From Streptomyces sp. B21-083 (GTDB taxonomy: Bacteria; Actinomycetota; Actinomycetes; Streptomycetales; Streptomycetaceae): a stretch of DNA of 64,000 nucleotides. Where the stretch lies: positions 5,208,001-5,272,000 of the forward strand of contig NZ_JARUND010000001.1 of the NCBI RefSeq assembly GCF_036898825.1, given 5' to 3'. Below the pieces are notes generated by a model, which was given only the letters and a program-made list of their open reading frames with translations, did no database searches and was not told the DNA's origin. Of this stretch, positions 24,744-32,190 are shown in pieces. The translations under genes and the position numbers were made by a program. Numbering within the stretch: position 1 is the stretch's first letter; each line of letters starts with the position of its first letter.

Positions 24744-24809
24744 TTGACAACCGCCCTCGCACCCCTCCATCATCATTCCACTAATCAAGTAGTGGAATGA
24801 TGATGGAGG
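24744..24809 (+). promoter_or_regulatory. Promoter overlapped by a 20-bp perfect inverted repeat (GntR operator)
   Basis: TTGACA at 24744-24749 is followed at normal spacing by a CATCAT -10-like hexamer (about 24768-24773). That hexamer lies inside the left arm of a perfect inverted repeat (24764-24783 with 24790-24809, loop ATCAAG). The right arm ends in the ribosome-binding site GGAGG. A repressor bound here would block both initiation and, at RNA level, translation. YtrA-type GntR proteins typically autoregulate at such sites; binding by the adjacent gene product is inferred. Confidence 0.75.
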
Positions 24810-24820
24810 TGGTGGTGGCC

Positions 24821-25291
24821 GTGGAGTTCCGGATCGACAGGCGGAGCGGGGTCCCCGCCTTCCAGCAGATCGTGCAGCAGACCAAGCAGGCCCTCCGGCT
24901 GGGCGTACTGGTGCCGGGAGACCGGCTGCCCACCGCCAAGGAGGTCGCGGAGGTCAGCACGGTCAACCCGAACACCACCCTCAAGGCGTACCGCGAGCTG
25001 GAGCGCGAGGGCCTGGTCGAACCACGACCGGGCCAGGGCACCTTCGTACGCCGCACGCTCGGCCGCCCCGAGACGGGCACCGACTCCCCGCTGTACGCGG
25101 AGCTGGTGGCCTGGATGTCGAAGGCGGCCGGGGCCGGTCTGGAGCAGGAGGACGTCGCCGCGCTGGTCGCGTCGGCGATGGAGAAGCAGTACGCCGCCGG
25201 GAACGTGCCGGTGACGGGGGCCATGACCACGGGGTCCACAGCGTCTACGGGGTCCACGGGGGCCACGACAACAAGGAGCACAGGTGAGTGA
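24821..25291 (+). CDS. GntR-family regulator, YtrA subfamily
   Basis: 156 residues from GTG 24821 (GGAGGT 10 nt upstream); ATG 24797 would add eight low-complexity residues and sits in the inverted repeat. The opening VEFRIDRRSGVPAFQQIVQQ and the winged HTH (LRLGVLVPGDRLPTAKEVAEV, NPNTTLKAYRELEREGLVEPRPGQGTFV) are textbook GntR. The short C-terminal helical region instead of a ligand-binding domain marks the YtrA subfamily, which represses linked ABC-transporter operons and itself. The tail is Thr/Ser/Gly repeats. It overlaps the ABC ATPase start by 8 bp, so it is the first gene of a three-gene operon. Confidence 0.9.
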   Translation: MEFRIDRRSGVPAFQQIVQQTKQALRLGVLVPGDRLPTAKEVAEVSTVNPNTTLKAYRELEREGLVEPRPGQGTFVRRTLGRPETGTDSPLYAELVAWMSKAAGAGLEQEDVAALVASAMEKQYAAGNVPVTGAMTTGSTASTGSTGATTTRSTGE

Positions 25292-26234
25292 CGGTATGTA
25301 CGCGGGGGAGCCGGCGCTTGAGGCGTACGGGCTGGGGATGCGCTACCGGCGGGGCTGGGCGCTGCGGGACTGCTCGTTCCGGCTCCCGGCGGGCCGGATC
25401 TGCGGGCTGGTCGGACCCAACGGCGCGGGCAAGACCACGCTGCTGAGCATCGCGGCCCATGTCCTGCAGCCGACGCACGGCTCGATCAGCCTGTTCGGCG
25501 AGGCGCCGGGCTCGGCGGAGTCGGGCCGGCGCACCGCGTTCCTCGCCCAGGAGAAGCCGCTGTTCCGCCGCTTCACCGTGGCGGAGACCCTGCGCCTGGG
25601 CCGGGAACTGAACCCCGGCTGGGACCAGCGCGCCGCCGAGGACATCGTCCGCGCGGGCAACGTGCCCTTCGGCGCGAAGATCAGCACCCTGTCCGGCGGC
25701 CAGCGCACTCGCGTATCCATCGCCCTCGCCTTCGGCAAGCGGCCCGACCTGCTGCTGCTCGACGAGCCGATGTCGGACCTCGACCCGGTCGTGCGCCACG
25801 AGGTCATGGGCACCCTCCTCGCCGAGGCCTCCGAGCGCGGCACCACCGTACTGATGTCCACCCACGTCCTGGCCGAACTGGAGAACGTGTGCGACTACCT
25901 CGTCGTCGTCTCCGGCGGCGGAGTACGCCTCGCCGGTGACGTGGACGAGCTGATGTCCGTGCACACCCTGGTCACCGGGGCCAGGGAGGGCGAGGGTCTG
26001 CCCGCCGGCCTCAGACACCACACCCTCGTCGAGTCCCGGACCAGCGGACGGCAGTTCACGGCGCTCATCCGCCCCGAGGGCCCGGTCACCGGCCCCTTCG
26101 AGACGAACGCCCCGAACATGGAGGAACTCCTGCTCTCCTATCTCCGCTCGCCCGACGCACCGCCCCTGATCACCCCCACCGCCCAGGTCCAGGGTCAGGG
26201 TCAGGCGTTCGGCACCGGGACGGTGGCGGCATGA
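25284..26234 (+). CDS. ABC transporter ATP-binding protein
   Basis: 316 residues from GTG 25284 with AAGGAG upstream. Walker A GPNGAGKTT, Q-loop region FLAQEKPLF, signature LSGGQ, Walker B LLLDEPMSDLDP and switch His in MSTHVLAEL are all intact. The C-terminal 100 residues are an accessory regulatory domain. It pairs with the permease that follows (4-bp overlap). YtrA-linked transporters are usually connected with cell-envelope stress or peptide resistance in Gram-positive bacteria; the substrate here is unknown. Confidence 0.92.
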   Translation: MSDGMYAGEPALEAYGLGMRYRRGWALRDCSFRLPAGRICGLVGPNGAGKTTLLSIAAHVLQPTHGSISLFGEAPGSAESGRRTAFLAQEKPLFRRFTVAETLRLGRELNPGWDQRAAEDIVRAGNVPFGAKISTLSGGQRTRVSIALAFGKRPDLLLLDEPMSDLDPVVRHEVMGTLLAEASERGTTVLMSTHVLAELENVCDYLVVVSGGGVRLAGDVDELMSVHTLVTGAREGEGLPAGLRHHTLVESRTSGRQFTALIRPEGPVTGPFETNAPNMEELLLSYLRSPDAPPLITPTAQVQGQGQAFGTGTVAA

Positions 26235-27283
26235 GCACCTTCACCCGCACCTCGACCGGCACCACGAGCGACGGCAAGAACGGGACCATGAACGCGACCA
26301 GGGAAGCGACCACCAGGGAGGCCACCCGGCGCCCCCGTCTCAGCGGTATGACCTGGTTGGTCTGGCGCCAGCACCGGGCCGCGTTCTGGACCATCCTCGC
26401 CGCAGCCGCGCTCTCCGTCGCGTGGATGGTCTACCAGCGCGGCCAGCTGGTCGACTTCCTCGACGGCTACGGCTATCCCGGCAAGGACCTCAGCGACGCG
26501 GACGGCGCCTTCCAGCAGTACGACGACGCGTTCAGCTCCGTCGCCTTCGGTCTCCAGGCGATACCCGTCCTGCTCGGTGTCTTCCTCGGCGCCCCGCTGC
26601 TCGCGGGCGACCTGGAGAACGGCACGGCCAAGCTGGTCGCGGCCCAGTCCATGAGCCGGACCCGCTGGCTCGCCACGAAGCTGGCGCTGACCGGGCTGGT
26701 GGTCCTGGTGAGCACGGTCGCGCTGTCGGCGGTGTTCGGCTGGTGGTGGAGCCCCGTCAAGTCCGAGGTCACGGTCCTGGACTGGACCTCCACCGACGCC
26801 TTCAACAACACGGGCCCGGTGCCCTTCGCCCTCACCCTCCTCTCCGTGTTCGGCGGGGTGGCGATCGGTGCGGTGCTGCGGCGCACGCTGATGGCCATGG
26901 TGGTGACCTTCGGTTTCTCCGTCCTCGTCCAGCTGGTCTGGGGCCACTTCCTGATGTCGCTCGGCAACGTCATCACGGTCACGAGCAACAAGGGCGTCGT
27001 GGCCGAGGACGCGTTCCCGTCGCTGCCCAAAGGCGCGTACCAGCTCGACGAGTCGTATCTCACGGGCGGTGGGGACCTTCTCGGCTGGGGCACGTGCAAC
27101 GAGGCGACGGACCAGGCGCGTGAGCTGTGCATGAAGAAGGCGGATGTCGTCGGCTGGTCGGTCGACTACCTGCCGATGTCGCAGATGAACGGTATGCAGT
27201 GGTTCGGGGCGTCGATCCTGTTCGCCCTGACGGCCGGTGTCGTGGCGTTCCTTTTCCTCTGGGGTCGTAAGCGGCTCGTCTGA
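26231..27283 (+). CDS. ABC transporter permease (ABC-2 type)
   Basis: A 350-residue integral membrane protein with about six hydrophobic segments (AAFWTILAAAALSVAWMVY, FGLQAIPVLLGVFLGAPLLAG, LALTGLVVLVSTVALSAVFGW, FALTLLSVFGGVAIGAVLR, MAMVVTFGFSVLVQLVWGHF, and WFGASILFALTAGVVAFLFLW with a KRLV end). A long extracytoplasmic loop (about 240-320) with two Cys lies before the last helix. A Thr/Arg-rich 35-residue cytoplasmic head precedes helix 1. ATGA overlap with the ATPase gene. Transporter half; substrate unknown. Confidence 0.88.
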   Translation: MSTFTRTSTGTTSDGKNGTMNATREATTREATRRPRLSGMTWLVWRQHRAAFWTILAAAALSVAWMVYQRGQLVDFLDGYGYPGKDLSDADGAFQQYDDAFSSVAFGLQAIPVLLGVFLGAPLLAGDLENGTAKLVAAQSMSRTRWLATKLALTGLVVLVSTVALSAVFGWWWSPVKSEVTVLDWTSTDAFNNTGPVPFALTLLSVFGGVAIGAVLRRTLMAMVVTFGFSVLVQLVWGHFLMSLGNVITVTSNKGVVAEDAFPSLPKGAYQLDESYLTGGGDLLGWGTCNEATDQARELCMKKADVVGWSVDYLPMSQMNGMQWFGASILFALTAGVVAFLFLWGRKRLV

Positions 27284-27398
27284 GCAGTCGCCCAGGCAGC
27301 CTCCCCTCACCGGGCAGCCTCCCCCTCATCGTTTCTTTCCTTGTCCCGTCGGCCGGGCTGCTTTGCCGTGCCCAAAAGGCCGGAATGAAAGGTATGTC

Positions 27399-30300
27399 TT
27401 GAATCACCGAAAGAGGCGAACAGGTGAGGCTTCCGCTCTCGCCCTGTTCACCGTCACCGCCCTCACCGTGACCCTGATCGGGGCCCCGGGATCCGAGGCC
27501 GCACCGACCGACAGCGGTACGGCCGGCGCCACGGGCAAGGCGAAGACCGTCACCCTCGTCACCGGGGACCGAGTCACTCTGGACGCCACCGGGCAGGTCA
27601 CCGGAGTGCGGGCCGGCAAGGGCCGGGAGGGCGTCACCTTCCGAATAGCGCGGAACGGCGACCGCACCTACGTCGTGCCCCGCGACGCCGAGCGGCTCCT
27701 CGCGAACGGCACCGCCGACCGGCGGCTGTTCGACGTGACGCAGCTGGTCGAGTGGGGGTACGACGACGCGGCCCGCCCCGACCTGCCGCTGATCGTGACG
27801 TACGCCAAGGGACGTGCCCTCGCACCGAGTTCACTGTCCGCCGCCGGTGCCCGGGTGAGCCGGAACCTGCCCAGCGTCGACGGGGACGCGCTCAAGGCCC
27901 GTAAGTCCGAGGGTGCCGCGCTGTGGGAGACGCTCACCGGCAGCGGAGGGTCGGCGCGGGCGAGGTCGGCCGCCGCGGACCGGGTCGAGAAGATCTGGCT
28001 CGACGGCAAGGTCGAGGCGGCCCTCGACACAAGCACCGCGCAGATCGGCGCCCCCGAGGCATGGGCGGCCGGTTACGACGGCAAGGGCGTCAAGGTCGCC
28101 GTCCTGGACACCGGGGTCGACGGCACGCATCCGGATCTGCGGGGCCGTATCGACGCGGCGAAGAACTTCTCCGAGGCGGCGGACACCGTCGACCGGGTGG
28201 GTCACGGCACGCACGTGGCGTCCACCGTCGCGGGGTCCGGCGCGCACTCCGGGGGGAAGTACAAGGGGGTCGCGCCGGGCGCCCGGCTGATCAGCGGCAA
28301 GGTGCTCGACGACAGCGGCTCCGGCGAGGAGTCCGGCATCATCGCCGGCGCGCAGTGGGCCGTCGCCCAGGGCGCCAAGGTCATCAACCTGAGCCTGGGC
28401 GGCCCCGACAGCCCCGGTGACGACCCTCTCGAACAGGCGGTGAACGAGCTGTCCGCCTCCTCGGGCGCCCTCTTCGTGATCGCGGCCGGCAACGAGGGCC
28501 CCGCCGCCGGCACCGTCGGATCGCCGGGCAGCGCCGCCGCCGCACTCACCGTGGGCGCGGTGGACCGTACCGACGCCATGGCCGAGTTCTCCAGCCGGGG
28601 CCCGACGGCGGACGGTTCCCTCAAGCCCGACCTCACCGCACCCGGCGTCGACATCGTCGCCGCGAAGGCCGCCGAGGGCACGGACGGCGACCCGGCCGCC
28701 GACGGTTACGTCTCGATGAGCGGTACGTCGATGGCGACCCCGCATGTAGCGGGCGCCGCCGCGATCCTCGCCCAGCGCCACCCCGACTGGACCGGCGAGC
28801 GCATCAAGGCCGCGCTCACCGCCTCCGCGAAGCCCACCGCCGGTGTCTCGGCGTTCGCGCAGGGCACGGGCCGTACGGACATCCCCCGGGCCCTCGACCA
28901 GCAGCTCACCACCACCCCGGCCACCGTCGGTTTCCCCGCCCAGCAGTGGCCGCACACCGACGACCGGCCGGTCACGAAGACCGTCACCTACCGCAACGAC
29001 GGCGACCGCCCCCTCACCCTCGACCTGACCACCGAGGCGTACGGCGAGGACGGAAAGCCCGCCGCCGAGGGCATGTTCGAGGTCTCGGCGAAGCAACTCA
29101 CCGTCCCGGCGGGCGGCACGGCGACCGCCCAGGTCACCGGTGACAGCAGTGCGGGCACGGCCGACGGTTCGTTCGGCGGCGCGCTCGTCGCCACGGACGG
29201 GGCCGGCACCACCGTACGGACCGGCATCGGCGTACACCGCGAGATCGAGTCGTACAACCTGACGGTCAAGCACCTCGACCTGCGGGGCAAGCCCGCCGGG
29301 CGTTCCGAGACCGGGGTGCAGGGCCTGGACAACAACATCTGGCAGGACTACTCCGACGACACGGACGGCGAGTTCACCGTGCGGCTGCCCAGGGGCCGTT
29401 ACAGCCTCGAAGGCCGGATCGACACGGGCGGGGACCCCGACGCCGGGGAACTGGCCCTCCTCCTGAACCCGAAGTTCGCGCTCACCCGGGACACCACCCT
29501 CGTCATGGACGCCCGCAGGGCCAAGCCGGTCCGGATCACCGTGCCGGACAGCGCGGCCCGGCGCACCGACGCCACACTCAACGTCGGCATCGACATCGGC
29601 ACGACCCGCAGCGTCTCCACGTACGACATGGGCACCTTCCGCGACCTGCGCGTCGGCCAGTTGGGCGGCCGGGTCCCGGCGAGTGAGGCGTTCGCGCAGT
29701 ACAACGGCACCTGGACGCACGGCGCCACGCACTACCGGCCGGCCTGGAACCGTACCGGCGATCTGTCGGGCTTCACCGCGAACCTGAAGCGTGAGCGGTT
29801 CGCTAAGGTCACGATCGCCGCCGGTACGCCCGTCAAGGGCAAGACGGCGACGCTCGTAGCCGCGCCGATCACACCGGGCGACGGTTTCTGGCTCGACTTC
29901 AACCCGGACTCCCGCTCCCTGCCGGGCGCCTTCACCGACTACGTCCTGCCGGGCGTGAAGTGGCGGTACTCCGTCTCGCAGTACGGCGGCAAGGACGCGG
30001 ACGGCGAACCGATGTGGGACGCCTCGCAGTGGACCGCGGAGCCCCGCTCGTACAGCGCGGGCAAGCAGTACAACCTGCGCTTCAACACCGGCGTCTTCGG
30101 CCCGCATCTCACGGGCCCGCTGACGAACGGCAAGGACCGTCCCGGCGCTGTCCGTTTCGGCGACACGCTCATGGCCTACCTCCCCCTGTTCTCCGACGGC
30201 GCCGGCCATGTGGGCGACTCCCGCTACAGCCACGCGAGGAGCACCCTGTACGCGGGCGGCGAGAAGATCTTCGCCGAGAACACGGACCTGGCCGGCGTCT

Positions 30301-30749
30301 CGTCCGAACTCCCCGCCGCCAAGCGGGCGTTCCGCCTCACCACGGATGTCTCCCGGCCCTCCTCCCTCTCGCCGGTCTCCACCCGGGTCACCGCCGAGTG
30401 GACCTTCACCTCCGCGCACGTCACCGGTGTCGGGCAGCGGCTGCCGCTGTCGGTGGTCCGCTTCACGCCCAGGCTGAGCACGGCGAGCACGGCCAAGGCG
30501 GGTACGCGTTTCTCGGTGCCGTTCACGGTCGAGGGTGCTGCCACCGCGCGCACCGCCCGCAAGCTGGCCTTCTCCGTCTCGTACGACGACGGCCGGACCT
30601 GGCACCCCGCGAAGGCGATCGCCGGCAAGCGCGTGGACCTGCACCAACCGGCGAAGGCGGGCACGGTCTCCCTGCGCGTGTCCCTCACGGACGCGTCCGG
30701 CAACACCCTGAAGCAGACGATTTACCGGGCGTACCGGACCGTCAAGTAG
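27399..30749 (+). CDS. Large secreted S8 (subtilisin-like) serine peptidase
   Basis: 1116 residues from TTG 27399 (AAAGG 7 nt upstream); no ATG or GTG fits the signal peptide (basic head, TALTVTLIGAPGSEA). A propeptide-like region runs to about 215 (KTVTLVTGDRVTLDATGQV, then YVVPRDAERLL). The S8 catalytic domain has Asp237 (VAVLDTGVDGTHPDL), His269 (GHGTHVAST), oxyanion Asn in AAGNEG and Ser444 (SGTSMATPH). The C-terminal 600 residues are beta-domains with no catalytic motif. It acts outside the cell. It is a paralogue of the peptidase at the right end of the window. The 115-bp leader contains a short direct repeat (GGCAGCCTCCCC twice). Confidence 0.92.
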   Translation: MNHRKRRTGEASALALFTVTALTVTLIGAPGSEAAPTDSGTAGATGKAKTVTLVTGDRVTLDATGQVTGVRAGKGREGVTFRIARNGDRTYVVPRDAERLLANGTADRRLFDVTQLVEWGYDDAARPDLPLIVTYAKGRALAPSSLSAAGARVSRNLPSVDGDALKARKSEGAALWETLTGSGGSARARSAAADRVEKIWLDGKVEAALDTSTAQIGAPEAWAAGYDGKGVKVAVLDTGVDGTHPDLRGRIDAAKNFSEAADTVDRVGHGTHVASTVAGSGAHSGGKYKGVAPGARLISGKVLDDSGSGEESGIIAGAQWAVAQGAKVINLSLGGPDSPGDDPLEQAVNELSASSGALFVIAAGNEGPAAGTVGSPGSAAAALTVGAVDRTDAMAEFSSRGPTADGSLKPDLTAPGVDIVAAKAAEGTDGDPAADGYVSMSGTSMATPHVAGAAAILAQRHPDWTGERIKAALTASAKPTAGVSAFAQGTGRTDIPRALDQQLTTTPATVGFPAQQWPHTDDRPVTKTVTYRNDGDRPLTLDLTTEAYGEDGKPAAEGMFEVSAKQLTVPAGGTATAQVTGDSSAGTADGSFGGALVATDGAGTTVRTGIGVHREIESYNLTVKHLDLRGKPAGRSETGVQGLDNNIWQDYSDDTDGEFTVRLPRGRYSLEGRIDTGGDPDAGELALLLNPKFALTRDTTLVMDARRAKPVRITVPDSAARRTDATLNVGIDIGTTRSVSTYDMGTFRDLRVGQLGGRVPASEAFAQYNGTWTHGATHYRPAWNRTGDLSGFTANLKRERFAKVTIAAGTPVKGKTATLVAAPITPGDGFWLDFNPDSRSLPGAFTDYVLPGVKWRYSVSQYGGKDADGEPMWDASQWTAEPRSYSAGKQYNLRFNTGVFGPHLTGPLTNGKDRPGAVRFGDTLMAYLPLFSDGAGHVGDSRYSHARSTLYAGGEKIFAENTDLAGVSSELPAAKRAFRLTTDVSRPSSLSPVSTRVTAEWTFTSAHVTGVGQRLPLSVVRFTPRLSTASTAKAGTRFSVPFTVEGAATARTARKLAFSVSYDDGRTWHPAKAIAGKRVDLHQPAKAGTVSLRVSLTDASGNTLKQTIYRAYRTVK

Positions 30750-30754
30750 GCAGA

Positions 30755-30819
30755 AGGACCGTCCGTCCGCTCCGTGTCCGGTGTGCACGGTCCTCTGCGC
30801 CGGGTGACTGATTTTTTTT
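30755..30819 (+). terminator. Possible terminator after the S8 peptidase gene
   Basis: AGGACCGT (30755-30762) pairs with ACGGTCCT (30787-30794) over a 24-nt loop, and an 8-T run follows at 30812-30819. The loop is long and the T-run is 17 nt past the stem, so efficiency is uncertain. The rest of 30820-30960 is AT-rich for this genome (GAATTACACAAATTAAAAAA at about 30860) and must hold the promoter of the next small gene. Confidence 0.4.
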
Positions 30820-30960
30820 CATGACAACACGCTCGACTCATCACGTGCTGAGCGGGGCGCGAATTACACAAATTAAAAAACGTTCTCATCAACGATTCCC
30901 CTGCGCTCCTGTCACTCTTTTGCTACGCAACTGGAGGAGTAGGCGCGGCGTTAGCGTGAC

Positions 30961-31245
30961 ATGACGAAACCAATTCCCCTCGACTTGCCTCGTCGCGGTG
31001 TGAAGACGGAAAATCTGCCCACAGCAAGTGATGTGACGGTGGGGAGATACGCTTACACGCCTGGCGCGGCGCACCCGGCACACGGAGTTCGTGGCGTCCT
31101 GCACGGGGGCGGTGCAGAGGTCGAAAACCGAGTCACTGAGTCGCTGCTCACCGAGTTCCTCACGCTGTTGGATGCGGCACAGGCGGAACTCAATCTACGG
31201 TGGGGCGGGCAGAGGACGTCTGACCGCCCCGCAGATCGAGTGTGA
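30961..31245 (+). CDS. Small protein of unknown function upstream of DUF2637 gene
   Basis: A 94-residue protein without signal peptide or membrane segment. It opens MTKPIPLDLPRRGVKTENL and has a Gly/His-rich middle (GVRGVLHGGGAEVENR). A C-terminal amphipathic helix (LLTEFLTLLDAAQAELNLRWGG) could mediate pairing. GGAGGAG lies about 23 nt before the ATG, too far for a standard site, so the true start may differ. It ends 15 bp before the DUF2637 gene, so the two are probably co-transcribed. I do not recognise a named family. Codon use is less GC-biased than its neighbours. Confidence 0.6.
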   Translation: MTKPIPLDLPRRGVKTENLPTASDVTVGRYAYTPGAAHPAHGVRGVLHGGGAEVENRVTESLLTEFLTLLDAAQAELNLRWGGQRTSDRPADRV

Positions 31246-31260
31246 CCGGGGGGAATTACC

Positions 31261-32034
31261 GTGAATCGCGAGCATGCGGATCTCTCGTTCACGCGGCGTG
31301 AATGGTATTCCGACGCATACCCTTTCGGGTCGGGCACCGGCCGGAACGGAAGTCCTGTCGATGCCCTGCATCCGGGGACCCTCTACAACCCAAATGCTGA
31401 CAAAGAGTGGGACCCGGTCGAGGAACTTGCCCAGATCCTGCAGGATGCCGTGCCGACGGAACGCACGACGGTCGTGTCGCCGCCGCACAGAGAGCCGCCA
31501 TCCGGCGTCGACTTCACCGACCGGGTGGGGAATCTGGAACAGATCACAGCGGAGTTGCCGGCCATCAGACGTTCTTCTGCCGGGCATCGGAAGATTCCAG
31601 GCCGCAAACGTCGCTTCACGTGGCTGCGGACCGGCAGCTTTGTGATCGCCGCGTTTGTTGCCGTCATCGTGGCGATGGTCAGCGTCTTCGGCGGAATGGC
31701 GGCCTACGAACCTCTGCAGCACGTCCCGGCAGGTGCAAAGGGCGTGAGACTTATCTGGTGGCCTTTTCTCGTGTATGGCCCCTGGATTGTTTCCTCTCTT
31801 TCCATCTTGCGCACCGCCTTGCATCAGCGCCGAGCTTTGCACTCATGGCTCCTCGTTCTGACGTTTTCCTCTGTCGCGATCATGCTGTGCGTGAGTCAGG
31901 CCGAGAAAAGCTTCACCGGTATCGCCGAAGCCGCCCTGCCTGCCGTTGCGTCCCTGGCGTGCTTCCAGCAACTTGTCCGACAAATCACATTGACCCTGCC
32001 GCCGCGACAGAACGTGTCCCGCCACCGGCATTAG
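31261..32034 (+). CDS. DUF2637-family membrane protein
   Basis: 257 residues, probably from GTG 31261 or nearby. The N-terminal 120 residues are soluble and polar. Then come four hydrophobic segments: SFVIAAFVAVIVAMVSVFGGM, IWWPFLVYGPWIVSSLSILR, WLLVLTFSSVAIMLCVSQ and GIAEAALPAVASLACFQQLVR. The WPFLVYGPW...SILR.ALH pattern with LVRQITLTLP at the end is characteristic of DUF2637 proteins in Streptomyces, found both on integrative elements and as free chromosomal genes. Function unknown. Together with the preceding small gene it forms a low-GC patch, a possible sign of transfer. Confidence 0.7.
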   Translation: MNREHADLSFTRREWYSDAYPFGSGTGRNGSPVDALHPGTLYNPNADKEWDPVEELAQILQDAVPTERTTVVSPPHREPPSGVDFTDRVGNLEQITAELPAIRRSSAGHRKIPGRKRRFTWLRTGSFVIAAFVAVIVAMVSVFGGMAAYEPLQHVPAGAKGVRLIWWPFLVYGPWIVSSLSILRTALHQRRALHSWLLVLTFSSVAIMLCVSQAEKSFTGIAEAALPAVASLACFQQLVRQITLTLPPRQNVSRHRH

Positions 32035-32190
32035 CCGGCGCAGGCCGGGCAGGGGGCCGGGCCGCGCGTGGGGAGCGACGCGAGGCTCTTACCGGATTCA
32101 TGGGCGGGGAACGTCCCTTTCCGGCAGTTGTGTCAGCAGGAGGCGTTAAGGTCCGACCTGCGTGTTCCCCATTCTTGCCACAGGAGCTCC

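Noticed and set aside
24773..25281. A minus frame opposite the GntR gene with some hydrophobic residues
   Set aside because: The plus strand carries a clear GntR domain with a promoter; the minus frame starts with no signal.
27831..30788. A 985-codon minus-strand open frame opposite the S8 peptidase
   Set aside because: Antisense shadow of a high-GC gene; composition is Gly/Arg/Val-rich with no motif.
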